Of a DNA stretch of 5,230 nucleotides, positions 1-5,230 are shown one piece after another. A program made the position numbers and the translations under genes. The notes under the pieces were generated by a model. The model ran no database searches. It was not told where the DNA came from and was given only the letters and a program-made list of their open reading frames with translations. The stretch is taken from contig JAFYMM010000219.1 in the NCBI GenBank assembly GCA_017550055.1, forward strand, positions 1 to 5,230, given 5' to 3'. Source of the stretch: Paludibacteraceae bacterium. Its GTDB lineage: Bacteria; Bacteroidota; Bacteroidia; Bacteroidales; Paludibacteraceae. Each line of letters begins with the position of its first letter. Within the stretch, counting starts at the first letter, position 1.

Positions 1-17
1 GAATAAGAAAAATATCG

Positions 18-25
18 TAACTTTG
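18..25 (+). promoter_or_regulatory. Bacteroidota-type -7 promoter element for the tRNA gene
   Basis: The octamer TAACTTTG matches the Bacteroidota housekeeping sigma factor -7 consensus TAnnTTTG exactly. It ends 13 bp before the first base of tRNA-Ser, so transcription would begin a few bases ahead of the mature 5' end. The matching -33 element (TTG, about 19-21 bp upstream) would fall outside the left edge and cannot be checked. The motif is seen directly; its use as a promoter is inferred from position. Confidence 0.7.
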
Positions 26-38
26 CATCGCTTTTGAA

Positions 39-123
39 GGAGAGATGGCAGAGTGGTCGATTGCAGCGGTCTTGAAAACCGCCGTACTGAGAGGTACCGG
101 GGGTTCGAATCCCTCTCTCTCCG
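39..123 (+). tRNA. tRNA-Ser, anticodon UGA
   Basis: This folds as a class II (long variable arm) cloverleaf. The acceptor strand GGAGAGA (39-45) pairs fully with TCTCTCC (116-122), and G123 is the discriminator base typical of tRNA-Ser. The anticodon stem GCGGT/ACCGC (66-70 and 78-82) encloses the loop CTTGAAA, giving anticodon TGA at 73-75, which reads UCA and other UCN serine codons. The variable arm has a GTAC/GTAC stem (84-87 and 94-97). The T arm is GGGGG, TTCGAAT, CCCTC (99-115) with one G-T pair. The bases after the discriminator are CAA, so the CCA end is not encoded and must be added after transcription. It has its own promoter and terminator and appears monocistronic. Confidence 0.97.
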
Positions 124-135
124 CAAGGAAAAATA

Positions 136-166
136 AATCAAGGATTAAACCTTGATTATTTTTTTT
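136..166 (+). terminator. Rho-independent terminator after tRNA-Ser
   Basis: A perfect 8-bp stem, AATCAAGG (136-143) with CCTTGATT (150-157), encloses a 6-base loop and is followed by a run of eight T (159-166). It sits 12 bp after the tRNA 3' end. The stem is AT-rich, so some read-through into the L31 gene is possible; no convincing separate promoter is visible between 167 and 196. Confidence 0.85.
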
Positions 167-196
167 ATTTAGTGCACTTTAAAAATTAAATTAAAA

Positions 197-460
197 ATGA
201 AAAAAGGAATTCATCCAGAAAGCTATCGTCCCGTAGCATTCAAAGACATGTCAAACGAAGAAGTATTCATCTCTCGCTCAACTGTCGCTACGAAAGAAAC
301 TATCGAAATCGATGGGGTAACTTATCCTTTGGTGAAACTTGAAATCTCAAGTTCTTCTCACCCTTTCTACACTGGCAAAACTAAATTGGTTGACACTGCT
401 GGTCGCGTAGATAAGTTCTTGAACCGTTACCAAAACAGAACAAGCCGCAACAAAAAATAA
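197..460 (+). CDS. rpmE2: 50S ribosomal protein bL31, type B (zinc-independent)
   Basis: An 87-residue protein of the bL31 family, which sits on the large ribosomal subunit near the central protuberance and contacts the small subunit. The start MKKGIHPESYRPV and the motifs SRSTVATKETIE (27-38) and SHPFYTGKTKLVDTAGRVDKF (54-74) are the conserved core of the type B form. It has no cysteine at all, so the zinc-binding motif of type A L31 is missing, which defines type B. The basic C-terminal tail (NRTSRNKK) is normal for the family. The start follows an A/T-rich leader without a Shine-Dalgarno site, as is usual in Bacteroidota. In organisms with both forms, the type B gene is often induced on zinc starvation; I see no recognisable Zur operator here, so this may be the organism's ordinary L31. 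A strong terminator follows 25 bp after the stop codon, making it a one-gene unit. Confidence 0.97.
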   Translation: MKKGIHPESYRPVAFKDMSNEEVFISRSTVATKETIEIDGVTYPLVKLEISSSSHPFYTGKTKLVDTAGRVDKFLNRYQNRTSRNKK

Positions 461-485
461 TTGCGTTGTTCGGACAAAATAGCAC

Positions 486-520
486 AAGCCTTGAAACTCA
501 AAAAGTTTCGAGGCTTTTTT
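486..520 (+). terminator. Rho-independent terminator after bL31 gene
   Basis: A 13-bp hairpin pairs AAGCCTTGAAACT (486-498) with AGTTTCGAGGCTT (504-516), with one T-G pair (492/510) and a 5-base loop. The stem runs straight into a T tract (515-520). It is the strongest terminator in the window and should insulate the downstream operon from bL31 transcription. Confidence 0.93.
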
Positions 521-521
521 A

Positions 522-551
522 TTGATATATGGAGTTTTTTTTGTAAATTTG
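522..551 (+). promoter_or_regulatory. Bacteroidota-type promoter for the four-gene operon
   Basis: TAAATTTG at 544-551 matches the -7 consensus TAnnTTTG exactly. A TTG at 522-524 sits 19 bp upstream, the expected spacing for the -33 element of this promoter class. Transcription would begin near 556-560, giving a leader of about 65-70 nt before the ATG at 625. The -33 element lies two bases after the preceding terminator T tract. The motifs are seen; the function is inferred from the match and the position. Confidence 0.75.
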
Positions 552-626
552 CAACATATCAACACACAATAAATAACACACAACACTCAACCATCAAAAT
601 ATTACTAATCAACATATTACACAAAT
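552..626 (+). promoter_or_regulatory. G-free A/C-rich 5' leader of the operon
   Basis: No G occurs from 552 up to the G of the start codon at 627, and the stretch is rich in A and C (ACACA, CAACA type runs). It therefore has no Shine-Dalgarno site and cannot form G-C pairs with itself, so it should be largely single-stranded. In Bacteroidota the anti-Shine-Dalgarno is known to be sequestered on the ribosome and A-rich unstructured leaders favour initiation, so this is likely a strong-translation leader and not a riboswitch. Confidence 0.6.
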
Positions 627-1380
627 GAAACTCAAATATATATTTCTTATATTTTTCACTATAACGTCATATTTTATCGCTCCAGCCCAAGAAATAGTGG
701 ATTATTCCGACTTTTTCAAGCAAAAAGAATACCCAAAATCATTGCTTTACATGAAATTAGGATATGAACACACTCAAATCAATGGGTCTAATATCAATAC
801 CGAAATGGTTGGAATATACACTCCTGCCAATTGGGTAGATGTTTATGGAGGATTTCATGTTTCATCCCGCAATCTCTACCAAGCTGCCGTTCGTGGCGAT
901 TTCAAATGGTGGATTGGAGAAACTCGCAATCTTGCACTGCGCAACCAATACTCTTACAGCGCATACGCCGATGAAAATTTCCAAAATCTCAACATGTCTT
1001 TAATGTTGGTTTACGACCAAGAACACCTATATGCTGCATTTGGTGGATATGCGCAATTCTTCACAAACTTTTTCATCAAAGACAATACACAACGTAGCTA
1101 TATTTGGGAACCAGGATTAGCATACGATTTCCGTACTCGTATATTCAAAAAATCTCACATTTGGAATTTAGGCTTCCAAGTCACAAACATCCGCCACTTC
1201 CTTGTTGAACGCTCTTATTCGCCAAATTTTATATTAAACGGCAACTATCGCATCTGTGGCGAAGACAACGACCACCTCAATCTATTGCTCGAAGCAGGAT
1301 TTCAACCAAGTGGCATTTTCCATATAGTAGCTAATTATTATTCATTCTTTTTCAACGTAGGTATCACATGCAATATCTAA
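625..1380 (+). CDS. Putative small outer-membrane beta-barrel protein, family not recognised
   Basis: A 251-residue exported protein that I cannot assign to a named family. Residues 1-21 form a signal peptide: K2/K4, a hydrophobic core, then IAPA followed by Q22, a normal signal peptidase I site. There is no lipobox. The mature part consists of short alternating polar/hydrophobic segments rich in aromatics, for example 40-51, 59-67, 70-79, 85-97, 121-130, 135-150, 160-169, 178-187, 201-210, 217-227 and 232-249, separated by short turns rich in N, D and G. That is the pattern of a beta-barrel of roughly 10-12 strands. There are no plug, TonB-box or C-terminal sorting domains. The ATG at 625 is chosen because it begins the signal peptide and follows the promoter. 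It is the first gene of the operon, and its stop overlaps the next gene by 13 bp. Outer-membrane location is inferred from the strand pattern; a periplasmic beta-rich protein is the main alternative. Confidence 0.65.
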   Translation: MKLKYIFLIFFTITSYFIAPAQEIVDYSDFFKQKEYPKSLLYMKLGYEHTQINGSNINTEMVGIYTPANWVDVYGGFHVSSRNLYQAAVRGDFKWWIGETRNLALRNQYSYSAYADENFQNLNMSLMLVYDQEHLYAAFGGYAQFFTNFFIKDNTQRSYIWEPGLAYDFRTRIFKKSHIWNLGFQVTNIRHFLVERSYSPNFILNGNYRICGEDNDHLNLLLEAGFQPSGIFHIVANYYSFFFNVGITCNI

Positions 1381-2231
1381 AATATTTTATTTTTATCGCA
1401 ATTACCCTACTCGTTATGAGTTGCGACAAATACGACCTTCAAGGTTTTTTCATGTCGCCAAGCAAAGAACGAGTAAACGAACGTTTTGAGCAATCTATAG
1501 CTTACAACTTAGAACATCAAGAAGATACGCTCATCACAACTAATTCCGATGAATACCAATTTGCGACAGCTGCTGACTTCCACATCAAAACAACAGCAAA
1601 CAATCTATCTAAATACATAAAATCAACAGCAAACAATCCGTCTATTTTATTCTCATCCATATTGGGCGATATAACAGACCAAAAAGGAGGACTCTCTATT
1701 GCTTTTGATTCTATCAACAACAACAAAGACAATTCTATAGTTCGAATAATAGCAGGCAATCATGATGTTTATTTCGACCAATGGCAAGAATATTGTCAAC
1801 TATTCGGCAGTAGCACATACTTTTTTATAGTAAAAACGCCTAATACTAGCGACCTATTCATTGCACTCGAAACAACAACTGGTTCATTAGGCAAGCTACA
1901 AAAAAAATGGTTAGAAGATATTCTCGCAGAAAAACGCAATCAACATCGCTATTGCATAGTATTAACACACACCAACTTCTTCGACACTGAGTTGAGCCAA
2001 TTCCCATCCGGAAATTTCTCTCTTGAAGAAACGGCTTTTTTGACTAATATATTTTCTAAACACAATGTAAATATGGTCATCAACGGCCACGACCACACAT
2101 ACGATTACTCAGAACTCAATGGTGTCAAATATCTAACTCTCGAAGATGCACAAGATTTAGACCCAGAGCCTACTTATTTCACAATAAATATAACAAACAA
2201 GGAAATAACATACAAAAAAGAGGCTCTATGA
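1368..2231 (+). CDS. Calcineurin-like metallophosphoesterase lipoprotein
   Basis: A 287-residue predicted lipoprotein with a metallophosphoesterase fold, expected to hydrolyse phosphate mono- or diesters using two metal ions outside the cytoplasm. The signal peptide ends in LVMSC, so Cys19 is the likely lipidated residue. The full motif series is present: D70-x-H72 (ADFH), G100-D101-xx-D104 (GDITD), G130-N131-H132-D133 (GNHD), H201 (LTHT) and G240-H241-x-H243 (GHDH). All metal-ligand positions look intact, so it should be active; the substrate cannot be told. After Cys19 the sequence is DKYD, which is not a clear Bacteroidota surface-export signal, so which membrane face it occupies is open. 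A 33-bp tandem duplication encodes residues 73-94. The ATG at 1368 is chosen because it gives the lipoprotein signal; it lies inside the end of the upstream gene (13-bp overlap, different frame), which suggests translational coupling. The stop overlaps the Nudix start as ATGA. Confidence 0.9.
   Translation: MQYLKYFIFIAITLLVMSCDKYDLQGFFMSPSKERVNERFEQSIAYNLEHQEDTLITTNSDEYQFATAADFHIKTTANNLSKYIKSTANNPSILFSSILGDITDQKGGLSIAFDSINNNKDNSIVRIIAGNHDVYFDQWQEYCQLFGSSTYFFIVKTPNTSDLFIALETTTGSLGKLQKKWLEDILAEKRNQHRYCIVLTHTNFFDTELSQFPSGNFSLEETAFLTNIFSKHNVNMVINGHDHTYDYSELNGVKYLTLEDAQDLDPEPTYFTINITNKEITYKKEAL
1584..1649 (+). repeat. 33-bp imperfect tandem duplication inside the metallophosphoesterase gene
   Basis: Unit 1 (1584-1616) and unit 2 (1617-1649) are adjacent, in frame and match at 25 of 33 bases by my count. 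They include an exact 15-base repeat, CAACAGCAAACAATC, at 1591-1605 and 1624-1638. The encoded 11-residue units are IKTTANNLSKY and IKSTANNPSIL (residues 73-83 and 84-94), lying between the first two metal-binding motifs. Confidence 0.7.
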
Positions 2232-2746
2232 ATCACCCACTGAAAACACTATGTTATTGCCCTAGATGTGGCTCCAAACAATTCGAAATAAATGGCGAAC
2301 GTAGCCGACATTGCTCTAATTGCGATTTAACATATTACGCAAATGCTTCAGCCTCAACCGCAGCATTCATAACCAACTCAAAAGGCGAAGTGCTACTCAC
2401 GACACGAGCTTTCAATCCAGCTAAAGGCATGCTCGACCTCCCGGGAGGATTTGTAGATTTAAACGAAACCGCCGAAGAAGCAATAATCCGAGAAATTAAA
2501 GAAGAATTAAACATCGACATAAAAAATCCACAATATCTATTCTCTTTACCAAACGAATACGAGTTCTCAGGAATAACAGTCCACACTCTCGACCTCTTCT
2601 TCTTGGTGAAAATAGACGACAACATAGCAATAACCGCTGATGACGATGTTGCTTCTGCACAATTTTTTGACTTAAAACACGTTAATATAGAACATATAGG
2701 ACTAAAATCAATAAAAACAGCTATAGAGAAATTCCGTACAAAATGA
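2228..2746 (+). CDS. Zinc-ribbon Nudix hydrolase
   Basis: A 172-residue cytoplasmic enzyme with two parts. Residues 9-37 form a zinc ribbon with C11-x2-C14 and C29-x2-C32 followed by LTYYANA, as in the N-terminal ribbon of many Nudix proteins. Residues 42-170 form the Nudix domain. The Nudix box runs from G74 to I96 (G-x5-E80-x7-R88-E89-I-x-E92-E93-L-N-I): the Mg-binding glutamates are present, but the usual Gly near the end is Asn95. Nudix enzymes split a nucleoside diphosphate linked to another group, such as ADP-ribose, NADH or damaged nucleotides. The ribbon recalls the NADH pyrophosphatase NudC, but the protein is much shorter and lacks the SQPWPFPxS motif, so no specific substrate is assigned. 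There is no signal peptide. Start and stop both overlap neighbours as ATGA (4 bp); a weak AGAGG lies at 2219-2223, but coupling probably matters more. Confidence 0.92.
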   Translation: MNHPLKTLCYCPRCGSKQFEINGERSRHCSNCDLTYYANASASTAAFITNSKGEVLLTTRAFNPAKGMLDLPGGFVDLNETAEEAIIREIKEELNIDIKNPQYLFSLPNEYEFSGITVHTLDLFFLVKIDDNIAITADDDVASAQFFDLKHVNIEHIGLKSIKTAIEKFRTK

Positions 2747-5230
2747 AAAAAATATTATTATTCATCACTTTAGCCTTAATGACGGCTAATTCTTTTGCAC
2801 AAGAATCACGTGCTAATGCCAATTCTGATTACGACTTCCAACAAGGCCGATTGCTTTTCGACCAAAAGCAATATGCTGTAAGTTCGCAATATTTTACCAA
2901 CTACCTCACCAAACAAAATGGTAAAGAAGTCTGCGAACTCTGCCAAGAGGCTGAGTATTACATTGCTATCAGTGCATACAAACTACGAGACAAAGATGCT
3001 ACTGATATCCTTGAGGCATATCTCGAAAAATATCCTAATACACCTATGTCAAGCTATGTCAATTTTTTGATTGGTCATTCATACTACGACCGAGCAAAAT
3101 TTGACAATGCAATGAAACATTACAACCAAGTAAACGACCTTCATCTTTCTGACGAAGATGCTGAAGAATATCTATTTACAAAGGGTTATACATTCCTAAC
3201 TCAAAAAAAATATAAAGAGGCAAGTCGTTGTTTCTATTCTCTAACAGGTTTCAACAAAAAATACAAAGACGAGGCTGAATACTACTACGCTTATTGCGAA
3301 TTTAGCCAACAAAACTACGCTGATGCTCTCGAAACTTTCATCAATATCGAAGAAAACAGCAAATTCTACGAGGCATCTCAATTCCATGCTCTCCAAATTT
3401 ATGACCGCTTACAATATCGCACTCAAGCCGTCGAACTTGGTAAAAAATTAGTAAAACAATTCCCTAAAAGCCAATATAATAGCGAAGCTTACCGCATTCT
3501 CGGCGAAAACTCTTATTTCCAACAAAATTGGCACGATGCAATAGAGTTTCTTAAACTTTATGCCAAAAATCAAAAACAAGTACAACGTGCCGATATGTAT
3601 ATGCTCGGTATCGCTAACTACATGGTAACCAACTATTCTGATGCCATAACTTATCTCGGCAAAGTTACTACCGAACAAGATTCTCTTGCTCAAAACGCAT
3701 ATATATTCATCGGACATGCCAACCTTCAACAACATCAAGCCGACAAAGCTCGTATGGCATTCCAAAATGCTTCGCTTATCGAAGCTGATGCTCGTCTAAA
3801 AGAAGAATCTCTATATAACTATGCTCTTGCTACATACGAAAGCAAAGCCCCTTTTGGCGAAACAATCAAAGCATTCGACCGCTTCATTAACGAATACCCT
3901 AACTCGTCTCACCTCAACTCTATCTATGAGTTGATGGTCAACGTATTCCTTACTGACAGAAACTATCTCGGTGCTGTTGAAGCTATCAACAACATAAAAA
4001 ATCCTAATCGCAAAATGCTTCAAGCCAAAGAACAAGCACTATTCAATCTCGGCATCGAAGCATTCAAAAAACATCGTTACGACAATGCTATAGAGTATTT
4101 CACTAAATCTGCCGAACTCTACAATGATCAATCTTTCTCAAGCCAAGTATATCTTTGGTTAGGCGAAACTTATTATGCAAAAGAAAATCTAACTGCTGCT
4201 CGCGAAAATATCATCAAATTCATCTCTTCAAAACAAGGAAAAACAGCCGAACAACTACAAAAAGCTTACTACCTACTCGGCTACACCTATTTCGAAGCGA
4301 AAGACTACAACAACGCAGCCATCTATTTCAACACATTCACAACTATCGATGGTGCCGACAAATCTCCTGTCTATGATGATGTTCTCAATCGTATTGGCGA
4401 TAGCTATTTCAACAAACGCGAATTCACACAAGCTCGCAAAACTTACAATAGTGTTTCTCCTAAATCTCGTGTTGCCGACTATGCTCAATACCAAAGCGCA
4501 TTCATTCTTGGTCTTCAAAAACAATATGACGCTAAAATAACTCAACTCAATACATTGATAACCAAATACCCACATAGCGACTACAACGACAATGCTATGT
4601 ACGAAATTGGTCGCACCTATGTACTTCAAGACAAACACAATGAAGCCATTGCTACATACAAAAAACTACAAAAAACGCACCCTCAAAGCAAACTAACACG
4701 CAAAGCTTCTCTCGAAATCGGTATGCAATATGCCAACCTCAATCAAAACGACGAAGCTATCAAAGCCTACAAATATGTAATAGAAAAATACCCTTCAAGC
4801 GAAGAAACTCGCATTGCTCTTGAAGGACTACAATCTCTCTACATCGATGCTAACAAAGTAGAAGAATATCTCGCCTACCGCGAATCTATCGTCGGCACCA
4901 CAATCTCAACCGTTGCAAAAAGCCACGAAGACTCTATCTCTTTCATTGCAGCCGAACGTGTATATGCACGTGGCAATTATGAAGAGGCTGTTCCTACGCT
5001 CAACAATTACATAATAAAATATTGTGATAGCCACACACTTAACTGCATCACTGCGCAATACTACCTTGCCGAATCACTCTACAAAATAGGCAACCTCGAC
5101 AAAGCTCTCATTCATTACGACCATCTAGCTAGTCTCGATGGCAACGAATATGTCGAAGCTTCACTACTTCGCGCATCTGCTATCACCTACGACAAGCAAG
5201 ACTACGAAACAGCCAAACACTATTTCGACC
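2743..5230 (+). CDS. Large exported tetratricopeptide-repeat protein (3' end beyond window)
   Basis: An open reading frame of 829 codons with no stop before the right edge, so the protein is truncated by the window and not by mutation. Residues 1-19 are a signal peptide (MKKILLF start, ending NSFA before Q20) cleaved by signal peptidase I, which puts the mature protein in the periplasm or on an envelope surface. The remainder is nearly continuous helical repeats of about 33-36 residues, around 20 in my reading, with the TPR pattern of small/aromatic residues and a closing YPxS-type turn. Clear units include 178-206, 248-280, 285-306, 430-459, 467-495, 508-532, 547-571, 615-649, 652-686, 733-760 and 770-793. 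YP or similar turns occur at 97-100, 240-243, 385-388, 609-612, 646-649 and 683-686, as in BamD and TolA-binding CpoB/YbgF type repeats. TPR arrays are protein-binding scaffolds; the partner is unknown. The start overlaps the Nudix stop as ATGA. No catalytic domain is visible in the part seen. Confidence 0.92.
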   Translation, partial: MKKILLFITLALMTANSFAQESRANANSDYDFQQGRLLFDQKQYAVSSQYFTNYLTKQNGKEVCELCQEAEYYIAISAYKLRDKDATDILEAYLEKYPNTPMSSYVNFLIGHSYYDRAKFDNAMKHYNQVNDLHLSDEDAEEYLFTKGYTFLTQKKYKEASRCFYSLTGFNKKYKDEAEYYYAYCEFSQQNYADALETFINIEENSKFYEASQFHALQIYDRLQYRTQAVELGKKLVKQFPKSQYNSEAYRILGENSYFQQNWHDAIEFLKLYAKNQKQVQRADMYMLGIANYMVTNYSDAITYLGKVTTEQDSLAQNAYIFIGHANLQQHQADKARMAFQNASLIEADARLKEESLYNYALATYESKAPFGETIKAFDRFINEYPNSSHLNSIYELMVNVFLTDRNYLGAVEAINNIKNPNRKMLQAKEQALFNLGIEAFKKHRYDNAIEYFTKSAELYNDQSFSSQVYLWLGETYYAKENLTAARENIIKFISSKQGKTAEQLQKAYYLLGYTYFEAKDYNNAAIYFNTFTTIDGADKSPVYDDVLNRIGDSYFNKREFTQARKTYNSVSPKSRVADYAQYQSAFILGLQKQYDAKITQLNTLITKYPHSDYNDNAMYEIGRTYVLQDKHNEAIATYKKLQKTHPQSKLTRKASLEIGMQYANLNQNDEAIKAYKYVIEKYPSSEETRIALEGLQSLYIDANKVEEYLAYRESIVGTTISTVAKSHEDSISFIAAERVYARGNYEEAVPTLNNYIIKYCDSHTLNCITAQYYLAESLYKIGNLDKALIHYDHLASLDGNEYVEASLLRASAITYDKQDYETAKHYFD

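Noticed and set aside
39..123. tRNA-Ser gene as a mobile-element attachment site
   Set aside because: No integrase gene and no repeated copy of the tRNA 3' end is seen in the window; housekeeping genes follow directly.
171..178. 8-bp palindrome AGTGCACT upstream of bL31, considered as an operator (for example Zur)
   Set aside because: Too short to distinguish from chance and unlike known Zur boxes; no second half-site pair is visible nearby.
347..586. Minus-strand open frame of 79 codons
   Set aside because: It runs antisense through bL31 and across its terminator and the downstream promoter; the product has no recognisable domain.
552..626. Riboswitch or structured RNA in the operon leader
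   Set aside because: The stretch has no G and cannot form stable stems, so a structured regulator is not supported.
625..1380. Assignment of the barrel-like protein to PorP/SprF or another named outer-membrane family
   Set aside because: No signature residues of those families could be identified by eye, and no gliding or type IX secretion gene is nearby.
1517..1759. Minus-strand open frame of 80 codons
   Set aside because: Lies wholly antisense inside the metallophosphoesterase gene, whose motifs are intact.
2335..2625. Minus-strand open frame of 96 codons
   Set aside because: Antisense shadow of the Nudix domain coding sequence.
3448..4638. Minus-strand open frames (3448-3765, 3811-4035, 4273-4638) and alternate-frame plus-strand frames at 4155-4376 and 4349-4540
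   Set aside because: All lie within the continuous 829-codon TPR frame and arise from its codon bias; none has a domain or its own initiation context.

Overview
The window looks like an ordinary chromosomal segment from a member of the Bacteroidota, most likely Bacteroidales. The evidence is the AT-rich composition, two good matches to the Bacteroidota housekeeping promoter motif TAnnTTTG (18-25 and 544-551), the lack of clear Shine-Dalgarno sites in A-rich leaders, a tRNA gene without an encoded CCA end, and a zinc-free type B ribosomal protein L31. All genes are on the + strand. The species cannot be named from the sequence alone.

The left part (1-520) is housekeeping. It holds a promoter, a tRNA-Ser(UGA) gene (39-123), its terminator (136-166), the gene for ribosomal protein bL31 type B (197-460) and a strong 13-bp terminator hairpin (486-520). 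A new promoter (522-551) begins immediately after that terminator and drives a 5' leader with no G in 75 nt (552-626).

The rest (625 to beyond 5230) is one tightly packed four-gene operon in which each gene overlaps the next by 13, 4 and 4 bp. The order is: an unrecognised exported protein that looks like a small outer-membrane beta-barrel; a calcineurin-like metallophosphoesterase lipoprotein with a complete set of metal-binding motifs; a cytoplasmic zinc-ribbon Nudix hydrolase; and a very large exported tetratricopeptide-repeat (TPR) protein that runs off the right edge after 829 residues. Three of the four products carry export signals, so the operon is mostly about the cell envelope. The Nudix enzyme is the one cytoplasmic member. 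A shared pathway is plausible from the tight coupling, but nothing in the sequence identifies a common substrate.

I see no mobile element, CRISPR array, phage gene or clear new defence-type system. The points worth a second look are the unassigned envelope operon, the G-free leader, a 33-bp tandem duplication beside the metallophosphoesterase active site, and the back-to-back terminator and promoter. No stretch over 300 bases lacks a gene; the longest non-coding gap is 461-624.
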